Origin: Linum tenue
Taxonomy: Eukaryota; Streptophyta; Magnoliopsida; Malpighiales; Linaceae
Assembly: GCA_946122785.1 (NCBI GenBank)
Contig: CAMGYJ010000004.1
Coordinates: 19,614,150 to 19,678,149, forward strand
Length of the DNA: 64,000 nucleotides
Reading direction: 5' to 3'
A program made the position numbers and the translations under genes. Positions 1 to 11,822 of the stretch are shown here, piece by piece. Below the pieces are notes generated by a model, which did no database searches, was not told the origin of the DNA, and saw only the letters and a list, made by a program, of their open reading frames with translations. How positions within the stretch are numbered: position 1 is the first letter of the stretch; every line of letters starts with the position of its first letter.

Positions 1-926
1 GGCCTCGGCGCCCCCGAGAATTTTGGAAATGACGTATAAGTTGTTCACGATTTGGGGAAATTACGTATTAATAAAGTATATTATATATGACATAAGTTGA
101 AAAATATGTCACAATTGTTGTTATAGTCTAGCGGAGTGGCATACGTGCATTAAGAGGTGTTTAGGGGTGGTCTGGTTCGATGCTCCATAAAGAATATTTT
201 GTTCATTTTAGTTGTACTTGGTATGAAAATCGCATATAATCATCTAGTTTTCATATTATAGTTTACTTTTGCTGTTAGTTAAGCTAAGGATTCATTTTCA
301 GCCCTGAAAAACAGTGCAAACTTTGTATTTGCAAGTTTAATGACTCTTTTCAATATATTATGAGTAAATTTTTTCTTGTAGCGGATAGTGCACATTGATT
401 TTCAGCAATAAAAAATATTTTGTTCATTTTTTGTTTTAGTTGTACTTGGTATGAAAATCACATATAATCATCTAGTTTTCATATTATAGTTTACTTTTGC
501 TGTTAGTTAAGCTAAGGATTCATTTTCAGCCCTGAAAAACAGTGCAAACTTTGTATTTGCAAGTTTAAGGACTCTTTTCAATATATTATGAGTAAATTTT
601 TTCTTGTAGCAGATAGTGCACATTGATTTTCAGCAATAAAAATAATGAAACATGTTATCATTGAAATACATTATTAATTTTGTGGATAATTAACTCGTTC
701 ATAGTCAGAATGACATGATATATTTTTTTATCTTAAATAATATTTTAAGTAAATATGATTGTCTCAAGCATGTAGCTAGGAAAATTATAATGATCAAAAT
801 AATTAGTTTTCTTAACTTTGATAAATTGTTTTTTTAGTTTGTTTATCTTTTTCGATAATACGAACAAAAAAAAAATTCGCCCCCCCCCCCCCCCCCCCCG
901 AAGCTTGAATCCTAGCTCCGCCCCTG
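1..926. mobile_element. End of a Tip100-like hAT element, left end outside window
   Basis: The segment stops at 916-926 with CTCCGCCCCTG. This is the inverse of CAGGGGCGGAG, the terminal inverted repeat I associate with Tip100-type hAT elements. A run of about 19 C residues (882-899) lies just inside the end. The body is AT-rich and no transposase domain is visible, so this is a non-autonomous or partial copy. The other end and the 8-bp target duplication cannot be checked in this window. The family call rests on 11 bases only. Confidence 0.5.
193..643. repeat. Two-copy tandem duplication, unit about 225 bp
   Basis: Copy 1 (193-411) and copy 2 (412-643) are almost identical. They share the GTTAGTTAAGCTAAGG segment and the TAGTGCACATTGATTTTCAG segment. 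They differ by a short insertion near 430 and a few substitutions. The duplication lies inside the presumed hAT element and has no coding content. Confidence 0.9.
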
Positions 927-2321
927 GGTAGGCATGCTATCTCATCCCTAGATTTTCAAATCAGTTGATGGAGATCAAAACAATCACATTGTCTCGATGA
1001 GTTTGTGAATGTGGTCGATCGTTTTATCCAACTCATTCCTAGTCACAATAGTAAGTCAAAACTTTTTGTCTAAAAAAATATAATTATTTTAACGTTGATT
1101 TTTTATTTACTCCGGAACAATCTTAATTTGGAATAAGAAGGTAGTGAAAAAAGAGAGTATGCAACAGGAAAACTAATAAAAGGGAAATAACGAATTTAAT
1201 TCAATTGTCAAGAGGTCATCAAATGATTGAACAGCCTCCAAAAAGTGATTTTTATTTTAGTAGGTGACGTGGGTTAGTGGGATTGTATGAAAAAAAAATT
1301 CAATTAAGTGTGTGGCTGACGTGTTCAGTAATAAAAACGGCTGCAGTTTTAGGCGAAGAAGAGAATTGACAAATTAACCCATCCGAAGTATGCGGGGTAA
1401 GCAGCACGGGCTGAGGTGGCAAAACACTTATATTGACATTCGCTTATAGTAATTTGTACATGTGACAATATTACTAACTGGGAGATGTGATTGAGGCAGC
1501 CTGAAGCAGGAATTCATCATTGAGCTCATCAATATCCACAGGACTAAGGCCATATTGTACTGTACTATAAATGGTGCAAGCTTTCAAGAATCTGTTGGGG
1601 CCGTAGAAAATGTAGAAGGTCATTCACAAAAAGAGGACATGGCTTGAACCGAGGCAGACTTGCAATTTCAATACATGAGATCTCGACCTCAACTCCTCCT
1701 CTACATTGAGGGCTTTAATTAAAAACAAAAAAAAAAAAAACAAAAACCAGCGCCGCCTGCAATTGGAGCCATCAGTAGTAGCCGTGTTCTTCTCCGTTGA
1801 ACCGAGATAAAATTGCAATTTCTATTGTAATAAGACTGCAGAGCAAATTGGGAACTGGGGAGGACGTACCGAATGGCCAGTCTTGATTCAATACATAAAG
1901 CTCTCCACAGCTCCTCCACTGCAATAAATTATTGAAGAGTCATTAGTTAAAATAAAGTCTCAAATGGTGAAACATATATACATGAACCATCCTAAGAGAG
2001 TCATTAGTATGTTAGCCCACATGCAAATTGAGTTGGCTAACGAGTTACATTATCAAGCTAGCTCGTAAGCCAAATTATCGAGTTGGATCATAATCTAGCT
2101 CAATGAGTCATCTAGTTTAGCACAAACTTAGTGAGCATAATAAGATTTAATTCAAACTAGACTCATTGATAAACAAAACAACTAACAAGCCAACTCATTG
2201 AGTAACGAGTCGAGCACCGGACGAGTTTTACTCGACCATTATGAGGAAAGCATATGAATTTTGCATAGCATCCATGTTAACGAACTAATCACTTAGTCTC
2301 AATAACTTGAGTTGTTGGGAA
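927..2321. other. AT-rich noncoding interval
   Basis: No supportable gene. 1656-1940 holds two loosely similar blocks around a phrase resembling ATTCAATACAT, followed by CTCCTCC. 2030-2240 is rich in short CGAGT/ACTCG words, like subterminal repeats of DNA transposons. 2281-2321 looks like the edge of an older LTR that continues after Copia-1 and again after the hAT element at 10691. Confidence 0.5.
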
Positions 2322-2649
2322 TGTTGATGAAGACAGAGACAGATAAGCGATAAACAATAAATGAAATCGGACACAAACATCGAAGTTTAAGAGCTTTGAA
2401 CGCTTCAGGCTACTAATTTACTGGAAAGTTACAAAGTGAATCAATGATGGCGGCAAAACCACACTCCCTCTTATACATCTAGTGTCCTTCTAGGTTAAAC
2501 TCAACCCTCTCACGTCTAACCTAGTGCATAGGCCTGCATGGACATGACGTGTGGGCTTAACACTAATTAATGGGCCATACAATCATTAACTACATAATCT
2601 CTCTCATAAACCCATATAAACCGTAGCCTATCATGATCATCACTTAACA
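2322..2649 (-). repeat. 3' LTR of Copia-1
   Basis: 328 bp, matching the 366-bp 5' LTR at 6959-7324. A deletion of about 37 bp near 2388 removes a block that is still present at about 7025-7062. Substitutions are scattered, so the insertion is not recent. Confidence 0.95.
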
Positions 2650-5600
2650 TCCTCCCCCAAATTTATGCTGATCTCGAAGCATCAATTTGTTACTGAGATA
2701 CCAATGCCGACTGGTAGGAAAAACCTTCGTAAAAAGACCAGCGACCTGCTCCTCTGTCTGAATGTGATGAAGCTGGATAGTACGATCACGAACCAGATCC
2801 TGAATATAATGAACGTGAATTTCAATGTGTTTCGTGCGATCATGCAGCACAGGATTAATTGCGATACGGATAACACTAGTGTTATCAACATGTAACTCCA
2901 TTGGCACAGGACAGGTGACACCAAAGTTAGACAAGAGTCGACGTAGCCAAACCATTTCCGATCCAACTTCAGACATTGCACGATATTCAGCCTCTGTAGA
3001 AGATTTAGAAACCTTATCTTGCTTTTTACAACGCCATGATATATAGGCTCCACCAAACTGCACACACCATCCAGACGTTGAACGTCGAGTATCTATGCAA
3101 CCAACATAATCAGATTCCGAATAAGCAGAGATGTGAGGCACGCCTTGAGAAGGAAACAAAATGCCAATATCTCGAGTGCCCTGAAGATAACGCAAGATCC
3201 GATGGACTGCAGAAAGATGATCAATATAGGGAGCAGACATGAACAGACTTACTTCTTGAACGACATAAGAGATATCGGGACGAGTAGCTGAGAGATAGAT
3301 GAGACTACAGGCAATGCTACGATACTGAGACCCATCCTGCAATCGTGCACCGGAATCTCTCTGCAATTTCAGATTAACCTCCATGGGAGATTTTCGGCTT
3401 GCAATCACTAAAATTGTGATCACTAAGGAGATCAAATATATACTTCTGACTGAGCAAAATTCCTTGATTAGTACGACTGACCTCGAGACCAAGAAAGTAA
3501 GAAAGAGTACCAAGATCCTTGATACTAAAAGCTTGCTTCAAACCTGCCTTGAGGTGAGATATCCCTGTCGAATCTGTTCTTGTAATGACCATATCATCGA
3601 CATAAAGAAGCAAAACCACGATACTAGCAAAAGTGACCTTCGTGAAGAGATAGGGATCATTGAGGCTCTGACTAAAGCCGAGTTGAACAATGATAGCCTA
3701 AAATTTCTCAAACCAGGTCCTAGGTGCCTGTTTAAGACCATAGAGGGATCGATGCAAGAGGCAACTTGATCCTCACGACAAACTGTATAACCTGGAGGAC
3801 GTTCCATATAAATCACTTCCTCTAAATCCCCATGAAGAAAGGCATTCTTGACATCCAGCTGATAAAGAGGCCAGTTCTGTAAAGCAACAACAAGTAAAGT
3901 TCGAACTGTGGACATCTTAGCTACATGAGCAAAGGTCTCATTATAATCCACCCCATGCTCCTGTGTGTAGCCAAGAGCAACTCGCGTGGCCCTGTTACGC
4001 TCCACTAAACCATCCGGGCGCACTTTAATCGCATATTATCCAACGAATGCCAATAGTAGGAGGACAAGGGTTAGGTCGATCAACCACTGACCAATTCCTA
4101 TTAGCCTCTAAAGTAGTGAATTCCTCCTGCATGGCCCGATCCCCGATGGGATTTCGCGTGCTTGCTTAAAGGTTGTTGGGACAATAAGAGTGTCCACCCC
4201 ATATGTTACATAATCCTGGAAGCTAGGAGGGGGGACTCCTTTTGTGGAGTGGTCAGACCGACGTGGAGGAGGTGGGGCAGGTAGAGAAGATGAGCCCTCT
4301 ATAGATGGATCCGAAATGCTGCCCTTGTAGAGAAGAATGGCCAGGAGATGACGTGGAGCTACTGCCTGCGGTAGGTGATGAAGATGCGGGACTGGAGGTG
4401 CTCATCATGGGGGGAGATAGATCATGAGGGGAAGGAAGATCAGCGGGATCATAGGATAGGAGAGGCGCATCATCATCGAAGTCATCAAAAATAGGAAGGG
4501 AATTATGAGAACCAAAAAACTCAGAATCAGAGGTAGACTTAGAGGTATATAACATATTGTGTTCAAAAAAGACAACAGAAGTAGCAATGCGCATACGTTG
4601 CCCAGAAGGATCAAAGAAAAGATATCCTTTGTGAACACTACTATATCCTAAAAAGACACACCGAACGATTTTAGAAGTCAACTTGGTTCGTTCACGTTGA
4701 GGAAGAAGAACAAAACAGAGACACCCAAAGACTCGGAGACGGGCATAATCAGGATGATGACCAAAAAGAACAAAGTAGGGACTCTTTTGATGAAGAATGG
4801 GAGTGACTTGATAATTGTTGAGTCGTACAGCAGTAACGACCGCTTCAGGCCAAAAATGACTAGGAACAAAATAGGCAAGAAGAAGAGCACATGTAAGTTC
4901 CATAACATGCCTATTTTTCCGTTCAACAAGACCATTTTGATGTCAAACGCCTGGGCAAGACATTTGACTCAATATACCACGAGAGCGATAGACCTCATGC
5001 AATGGAATGTAACTGAATTCTCCACCTGGATCAGAACGGATAATTTTGATGGTGCGACCGAACTGAGTTTGGACCATATTAAGAAATTCTATGGCTACAG
5101 ATTGAAGCTCGGACTTTAGTCGAAGAAAGTAGATCCAGGTGTATCGAGTTGCATGATCTATAAACAGGGCAAAATAGTGAAAACCAAGGCGAGATATGGT
5201 GGGAAAAGATCCCCAAATATCAGTGTGAATAAGATGGAAAGGTTCACTAATAACAGTAGTACTAGAAGACAAAGATGAGCTAGACGTTTTTGCTTCAACA
5301 CAGCTAGTACAAGAATGTTTCGCAGAAAAACCACTATGATCCTTTCCCAAAAGAGACTGTTTAAACATTTCAGACAAACGTGCGGAGTGGGGATGCCCCA
5401 AGCGGGCATGCCACAAATCCCAATCTTTATTGGACAAACTAGAAAACAGATGACCAGCAATGGAACGAGAATTTGATGACAAAGAAGGACTACTGACAGA
5501 CCTAGACACACTTGAATTTTTAGACGAAGATATTGAACTATCCTGGAGTTCTTCTAAATGAAAAATCCTCCCCTGCTTACTCCCCCTTCCGTTCTGTCTC

Positions 5601-6959
5601 CCCGTCTTCGTGTCCTGTATAACACAACCAATAGGAGCAAATACAACCGAATAACCTTGCTCGGTAAGTTGGCCAACCGAAACCAAATTAGGAACTAGTG
5701 CAGGAACATGAAGAGTATGAGGCAATGATATTTTTGAGGTATCTACATTGCCAATACCTTGAACTGCCAACTTATCTCCATTTGCAACTGTCAAGCCCAT
5801 ATGATTAATTGACCGATTATTATGTAACAAATTTCTATCATTAGTCATATGATTATAGCACCCGGAATCGATCAACCAAGGTTTATGTTTGATTTTACCT
5901 TGCAGAGCAGATAGAGCATACCCGAAAGCAGTTGGGAGAGAGCTTTGTAAAGCAGCAACGACTTGAACAAGCTGCTCCAGCAGAGCAGCAGTGGTGTTCT
6001 CGGTCCTCGTCTCCCGAACAGCATACAAGGTCCTACTTCCTCTATAATGTGCTCCACGTCCAGCACCATTTGTAGGCGGCGGCCCAGCCCAACGCTCAAC
6101 ATTCACAACTCCATTTGCTAGCGGCTGTCCAGTCCAGCGCTCAGCGTTCCTTTCCCTAGTGCGACACTCCAAGACTGACCCATCTGTTTGCAGTAGACGC
6201 AAAAGTTTTTTCGACGACAATGCTTCACCAAGTGCCCTTTCTCATGGCAGTGGTGGCACAGTAGTTCAGCATTAGGAACTCTACTGGTGAACTGGGGTCG
6301 AGTGACAGCTAAAGCTTGCAAGACCAGGAGAAGGTGAGTTCTGAGGCGAGTTTCTTCTCGCACCATGCTACTAATCATGCCATAAAAATTCAGCTGCTCT
6401 CGGTTCAAAATAGTAGATCTGACAGGCTCAAATTCTGGTCTCAAACGCATAAGAAATTGCAATACCCGGGTTTGTTGGCGTTCAGCTATCATGTCGGCTG
6501 TCAATTCAGTTTGGGGGCGCAGCGCGGCGTGGAGCATATCTTGCTCTGTCCATAACTCCTGAGCTGCATTGAAATATTCCGTAACTGACCTGTCACCTTG
6601 CTCCAAACAAGCATAAGCTGTTTGTACTTCAAATTGACTAGCGGCATTGACAGTGGAGTAGAGACCAGCAAGGTGCCGCCACATCCGATTGGCGGTGGTG
6701 AACAAACGCAGACTAAGACATGTTGATGGATCAACCGACCCCAGCAACCACGACCAGATTCTTGCGTCACTCTGATTCCACGTCGCCTTTTCTTGAGCTG
6801 TTGCAGTCGCCGCTGGTTGGGGAACAGATCCATCCAAAATCCCTAGCAAGCCTCTTCCTTTCACAAAAACCGGAACTGAAATTTGCACAGCGCATAGTTC
6901 GTTGAAGTGAGATGTACAGTCGGCCTCTCTGATTCAGCTGCGGTCAGCTCGGATACCAT
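2650..6959 (-). pseudogene. Copia-1 gag-pol polyprotein, frameshifted
   Basis: The gag ATG overlaps the last base of the 5' LTR (6959). Readable pieces, in order: gag with a CCHC knuckle, CHHCHEKGHLVKHC (6118-6888); protease with WLIDSG and the GAG-pre-integrase motif LWHARLGHPH (4943-6220); integrase with HTDIWG and RSDPGGEF; integrase C-terminus (4253-4903); reverse transcriptase in two frames (3538-4023 and 3374-3619) with an intact YVDD; and RNase H with [11 protein letters not shown] (2644-3513). At least five frame changes separate these pieces, including one early in gag. No single product can be made. Confidence 0.93.
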
Positions 6960-7324
6960 GTTGATGAAGACAGAGACAAATAAGAGATAAACAGTAAATA
7001 AAATCGGACACAGACACCGGAGTTTACGTGGTATCCTTAGAGATCCAGGACTAATCCATGGAAGAGCTTTGAACGCTCTTCAGGCTACTGATTTACTGGA
7101 AAGTTACAAAGTGAATCAATGATGGCGGCAGAACAACACTCCCTCTTATACATCTAGTGTCCTTTTAGGTTAAACTCAACCCTCTCACGTCTAACCTAGT
7201 GCATAGGCCTACATGGACATGACGTATGGGCTTAACACTAATTAATGGGCCATACAATCATTAACTACATAATCTCCCACATAAACCCATATAAACTGTA
7301 GCCTAGCATGATCATCACTTAACA
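6959..7324 (-). repeat. 5' LTR of Copia-1
   Basis: 366 bp. This is the longer and probably less damaged LTR. It directly abuts the primer-binding site on its left, as expected for a minus-strand element. Confidence 0.95.
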
Positions 7325-7488
7325 GGGAAAGAGTTTGTTAAGCCTTTTAATTTCTTACACGTCCCTCAAACGAAAGCCTATCTTTATCGGAGTTTTCTTA
7401 TACGGTTTGTATAGGTCGAACGTATCATTCCTTGTGAAACCAAGCCATTAGGCTTTCAGTTTGTACAAGTATAAGTGTCAAAACATAA

Positions 7489-7740
7489 CCCAACCCGATT
7501 AACCCGCCCGATCAACCCGACCCGCAACCCGAATTGACTAAAAGTCAACAACCCGTAACCCGCCCGACCCGCAACCCGATTGACCCGCAACCCGACTAAC
7601 TCGCTACCCGACTGACCCGCAACCCGATTAACCCGAACCCGATTGACCCGCAACCCGACTGACCCACAACCCGATTAACCTGAACCCAATTGACCCGAAC
7701 CCGACTAACCCGTAACCCGACCGACTCAACCCGAACTTCA
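7489..7740. repeat. Left subterminal CCCGA/ACCCG minisatellite of the hAT element
   Basis: Degenerate tandem units such as AACCCGATTGACCCGC occur about 15 to 20 times. They resemble the block at the other end of the same element. Subterminal repeats of this sort usually serve as transposase binding sites in hAT elements; that role is inferred here. Confidence 0.85.
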
Positions 7741-8365
7741 CCTAGTCCACTTGAATCATTATTATAATATACAATACATATTTTTTCAAAATAAAGTTTT
7801 TCATTCTAAACTTAGGTAAAATTATATTTTCATTTCGTATAGGGAATTTAAAAAATATGAAACTCATTTGATATTATGTATTTTAAGAAAATTACAAAAA
7901 TTGAAACATGAAGGTCAATTGAACACTAAGTTCTTTAACAAAATAAAAAGGTAAATATAAAATATAATGTCAATATTAGTAATGAAGAATTAATAATTGA
8001 GATAATCGACAATATTAATATAATATATAAATTAAAATTTTGGTTAAATTAACTATTCAATAAAATTATCAATTAAATATAAATAAAGTAAAGTAAAGTA
8101 AAGTAATGTATTTGGTAATTTGATGTTTTTAATAGAAGAGGGAAATTTTAGTGTATTCAACTTTTCGGAAAGAGAAGAAGAGAGAAATTTGGTTCTTTGA
8201 ATTTTTTTAGAAAAGAAACATGTGGAAATTTTGGTGGTTTTGATTTGTGGGAAGAGAAAGAAGTGGGAAAGTTTGGTTCTTTTGACTATGAAAGAGAAAT
8301 AATGAGGTAAATTTTGAGTTTTCAACTTTTTGTGGAAGGAAGGAAGAGGGAAATTTGACGGTTCG

Positions 8366-8790
8366 TTGTTTAGGGTATAAAGTATATGGTTAGGGTATTG
8401 GGTATAAGGTACCAATGGTTTAGGGTGTATATGGTTAGGGTATAAGATATTGATGGTTTTGACGGTTCTAAGTTTTTTATTAACATATATTCACTTGAAG
8501 TCATTTGAAGTCTTTAACGGTAGGAGATCCCTTTTTAATTTTTGTTTGTCGTACGTGGTTAGGGTACAAGGTATATGGTGTAGAGTATAGAATATATGTT
8601 TAGGGTATAGCAATTAGCAAATATAACTTTTTATCTATGTTTTGAAAATCAAAGCATGAATTTTAGTTTTAAATTAACTATACTAGGTAAATCACAACTC
8701 GTAAGGACATATGGTTAGAGTATAGGGTATAGGGTATAGGGTATGTGGTTAGTGTATAATGTAGTGATGGTTTAGGGTATACAATCAACA
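8366..8790. repeat. Degenerate GGTTTAGGGTATA-rich stretch
   Basis: Many short phrases such as TATGGTTAGGGTAT recur inside the hAT element. They contain TTAGGG-like words but do not form a regular (TTTAGGG)n array, so this is not an interstitial telomere. It is noncoding. Confidence 0.5.
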
Positions 8791-9399
8791 ACATATACTA
8801 ACTTAATATTGTCGATTGAGGGTAAAGCCACTATAGGAAAACTGGTTTCTAGTCACGGTATCTTCTTCACGGTAATATTTCCCGTACTTAGAAAACATAA
8901 AAAATCACGGGAAGTATTCCTGTAATAAATTGAATACTCTAGTAATGGGAATTGATAAATTCTTTTTTGAGTTTTTATTTCCCGTGATTAATGGGTTGAC
9001 ACGATGAAATTCGTGTGAATAATGTGTTTAAAAAATTTCAAATATTTTTCTTAAGTAAGTTATCATTGCTATCCTACAATTATAAAAATGAATTCAAAAT
9101 ATTTACCATCAAAACCATCCAAAATTGCAAAAATTATATTCATAAACATAAAATATGGCTGAATTATTTCATTCACGAGGGAAACTTTCCCGCTTGCTTA
9201 CAACTCATTGGTACTATCAAAAGAATTGAAAGAGAGCGGCTAAAATTTAGCGGGTTCTTTTTTCTTGAAATTGTATCGTCGAAAAAATTTAGAGAGAGCG
9301 CCTAAATTTCGCTACTCTTCCTTTCTCAAAAGTTTCCCAGTAAAATTTCTCTTTTTCTCACGTAACGTAAGTGTAGAGGAAATGCTCCGAAAGAGCGCT

Positions 9400-10110
9400 G
9401 GACTGCCCCTTTGCGTCCTTGTTCTCCTCTAGACCTCTACCGTCCCGCCGCTTCGGGTCTCTCTGCCTCCATCATCGTGCCCTCTTCCAAACCACTACGA
9501 CCACTCCCTTTTTGTTCCGGACTCATCAATTACAGATTTGCAACAATGTGACCCAAGCCATCATCGACTCTCCTTTCGCCTCTCCGTTCCCTCTCAAGCG
9601 CCATACGCTACCTCCGGCGCCTCTGGAGGCCCTGCTCTCTCCGTCACCATCCTATGGGTCTCCACGATCTGAGGATGACCCATTAGTCGCCGCCTCTCGT
9701 CGACTCTATCTTTGATTGCAAAACTTGGAATCTCTGGGTTGATATGTGAGGGGTAATTCATGCTTCTTTCTTGTTAATCTTCGAAATTGAAATTAGGGTT
9801 CTTCATTTAAATTTGGGGATTTTGTGGAACTTGTTTGTTTTGTTAATTTTTTCCTTTAGTTTATTTATAGGTTTTATAAGAACGCTAAGTCTGGAATTTT
9901 AAGACATACAGTCTCGTTCTTCGCATTGATTGATTGGATGAAGAAATGTATGTCTCTTGATTCCTTTGATTTAGGGTTCTAGATTTTCTTTTATTCATGT
10001 CTCGTTCATATACTATTGTTGTTGATTGGAGAGGGAAAGAAGGGTCATTTCTTACTCATGCTCTGCCAGAGCTTTTACAGAGAATGAGAGGTAATGTTCT
10101 GCTTATGGAA
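9400..10110 (+). other. Gene-like GC-rich insert inside the hAT element
   Basis: The composition changes sharply from the AT-rich surroundings at about 9360. A GC-rich, proline/serine-rich open stretch (9419-9715) is followed by T-rich, intron-like sequence with GGGTTCTTCATT-type UTR words. A possible exon at 10018-10093 (reading VDWRGKEGSFLTHALPELL) ends at an AGGTAATG donor. This pattern is what a captured host gene fragment looks like. I do not recognise the gene, and the 98-codon frame alone is weak evidence. Confidence 0.3.
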
Positions 10111-10479
10111 GTTAGATTATGGTGATATGGCACTACTGTGGCTTATGTAAATACAAATTTCCACGGTCATATTGAACGATGTAACATGATATATATTGTT
10201 ACTCTGCTCGTGCCTTCAAAGGGCCGATGGATTATGTGCTTGATCCGGTGACAGTGAGTTGTGAGACTCTTGTTTTTGGGTTCTCGTGATTTGTAGCAGC
10301 CCTGGATAATGCTCAAAACATTCATGCACTATAGATGTGTTTCTTCTTCTATCAAGCGGACTATATCTAAGCTATTCCAGGTATTAGAAGTTGGTTTTGC
10401 TTGATGAATTTTCCTGATAGCTTGCAGTTATAGAGTAATAAAATGTGTAAGTTGATAACGAGTAAGTAACTCGATGCGT

Positions 10480-10675
10480 TGACCCGAACAACCCGCAATC
10501 CAATCCGCTCGCAACCCGCCCGGCCCAAAATCTGATGAACCCGAACCCGAGTTTCCCGCAACCCGATTGAACCCGAATCCGATTGAACCCGACCCCACGA
10601 ACCCGCAACCCGATGAACCCGCAACCCGACTAACCCGCAACCCGATTGAACACAGCCCGAACCCGCCCGATTGAC
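10480..10675. repeat. Right subterminal CCCGA/ACCCG minisatellite of the hAT element
   Basis: The counterpart of 7489-7740, with units such as AACCCGCAACCCGACT, ending next to the right terminal repeat. Confidence 0.85.
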
Positions 10676-10690
10676 ACCTATATGTACAAG

Positions 10691-10856
10691 TTGGACACAC
10701 CATTTCTCTTACTAAACCATTGTTTAAATTGGGGGTCGTCATAAGGATTCAAAACCATGACCTTTCGATTCTAGGCTCTAATACCATGTTATAAACCAAT
10801 CAGTTTCAATAACTCGAATTGCTGGGGGGAAAAAATCGTTAACATCTCTTACAATC
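10691..10856 (-). other. Remnant of an older LTR retrotransposon
   Basis: On the minus strand, TGGTATTAGAGCC (10786-10774) looks like a Copia primer-binding site next to an LTR edge. The phrase TCAATAACTCGAATTGCTGG (10805-10824) parallels TCAATAACTTGAGTTGTTGG at 2299-2318. The segments 2281-2321, 7330-7461 and 10691-10790 therefore look like one old region split by Copia-1 and the hAT element. Confidence 0.5.
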
Positions 10857-11010
10857 CATTATTACATTCATTAAAAAATAAAAAACCTAATTTTTTTTCT
10901 ACACACCCCAATTCCCTACCTTACCCAACCTCACCACCACCAGAGCACAACCTCCTGCGGCGGCATTTCTTCTGTTCCCCCGAAGCTAGCGATCCTCCTC
11001 TCCGGCGTTC
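10857..11010. repeat. Left arm of a broken inverted repeat (Mutator-like element)
   Basis: The reverse complement matches 18579-18732 at roughly 85 percent by eye, including GGAGAGGAGGATCGCTAG and GAGGTTGGGT. The arms enclose the GRP fragment and Copia-2. The outer terminal repeat seen on the right side (18741-18970) is missing here and is replaced by the LTR remnant, so the left end is truncated. 11011-11650 between the arm and the GRP exon shows no recognisable coding sequence. Confidence 0.75.
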
Positions 11011-11654
11011 GGCTACCATTTCAACCTCCTGAATTTCTACCACCTGCAACCTCCTTTGCCATCGTTCCACGACTCCATCTTCCAGCCTCCTCTTACGAAC
11101 TGGAGAAACAACAAAAAGCCACAGAAACCCGGGGCGGATCTGAAACGGGAACGTATTCAGAGAAGCCACAATGAATTACAGCCATATGAATTAGGAAGTA
11201 GCTAAATTGAGATTTCTGAGAACAAATTTAGGGGAAAGAAATTGAAAGATAATTTGAAATTCAAGTTACCTGCACAATTGCGAGTAATGAGCCTCCACCC
11301 TGTTTTGAGGAATACAATTCAGTCAACACCAATTTTCTTTTTTACCTTCTTCGTTCAAAAAGAGATATAGGCGAAGATTAAAAGAAGGGGATAGAGAAGC
11401 TTAGAAGGGGTTGAGATCGATGAACCGCAGGGATCTCCTCTTCTCCATTCCCCCAGCGAAGAATGCGCTCGCCGTAAAATCCTAAGAAAAAGAATCACCG
11501 TAAATTCTCCTCAAAACCATCCATCCTTCAATTCCGTTTTTATTCTGTGCGATTCTGAATTTTGGTTGTGTTTCTCTTTCCGCATATGAATTATGCGTTC
11601 TGTTTAGATTTGACGGATCTGTGAACCTTTCGTTTGTGTGTGTAATTCTGTTCA

Positions 11655-11822
11655 GGTCATCAACGATCGGGAGACGGGGGGTCCTGTGGATTCTGATTCG
11701 TGACCTTTAGGGACCAGCAGGCGATGAATGACGCGATCGAAGGGATGAACGGCCAGAATCTCGACGGCCGTAACATCACCGTCAATGAGGCGCAGTTCCA
11801 CTCCGGCGACGGTAGTGGTTTT
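11655..11822 (+). pseudogene. Fragment of a glycine-rich RNA-binding protein (RRM) gene
   Basis: After a CAG acceptor at 11653-11655 the translation reads VINDRETG. After a one-base frame change it reads FVTFRDQQAMNDAIEGMNGQ and LDGRNITVNEAQ. These are the RNP1 region and C-terminal part of the RRM of plant GRP7/GRP8-type RNA-binding proteins. A G-to-T change gives TGA in the GFGF motif, and about one base is missing, so it is not functional. The Gly-rich tail should follow but the sequence is cut by the Copia-2 LTR at 11823. Its position between inverted arms points to transposon capture rather than a resident gene. Confidence 0.8.

Larger units (their letters stand above)
2322..7324 (-). 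mobile_element. Copia-1: complete but decayed LTR retrotransposon
   Basis: A Ty1/copia element on the minus strand, bounded by LTRs at 2322-2649 and 6959-7324 and by a perfect 5-bp target duplication, GGGAA (2317-2321 and 7325-7329). On the minus strand the LTR starts TGTTAAGTGATG and ends in CA. The primer-binding site TGGTATCCGAGC (6958-6947) follows the 5' LTR, matching the initiator-Met type typical of plant Copia. A purine-rich tract ending GGGGGAGGA precedes the 3' LTR. The domain order is gag, protease, integrase, reverse transcriptase, RNase H, which defines Copia. Several frameshifts make it non-autonomous. Confidence 0.96.
7470..10682. mobile_element. Non-autonomous hAT element with (ACCCG)n-like ends
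   Basis: The termini TATAAGTGTCAA (left) and, inverted, TATAGGTGTCAA (right) form a 12-bp inverted repeat with one mismatch. They are flanked by a perfect 8-bp target duplication, TGTACAAG (7462-7469 and 10683-10690). Eight-base duplications are the hAT signature. Both subterminal regions are built of degenerate ACCCG-type repeats. No hAT transposase domain is visible, so it would need help in trans. It carries gene-like GC-rich sequence at 9400-10110 and sits within an older LTR remnant. Confidence 0.85.

Noticed and set aside
8366..8790. TTAGGG-like words suggesting an interstitial telomere
   Set aside because: The words are irregular (TTAGGGTATA type), with no run of TTTAGGG units.
8832..9000. 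CACTATAGGAAAACTGG as the start of a CACTA transposon
   Set aside because: No matching opposite end, no 3-bp duplication and no transposase were found, so it is not listed as an element.
9419..9715. 98-codon open frame as a gene
   Set aside because: No domain, low-complexity composition, inside a transposon. Described only as a gene-like insert.
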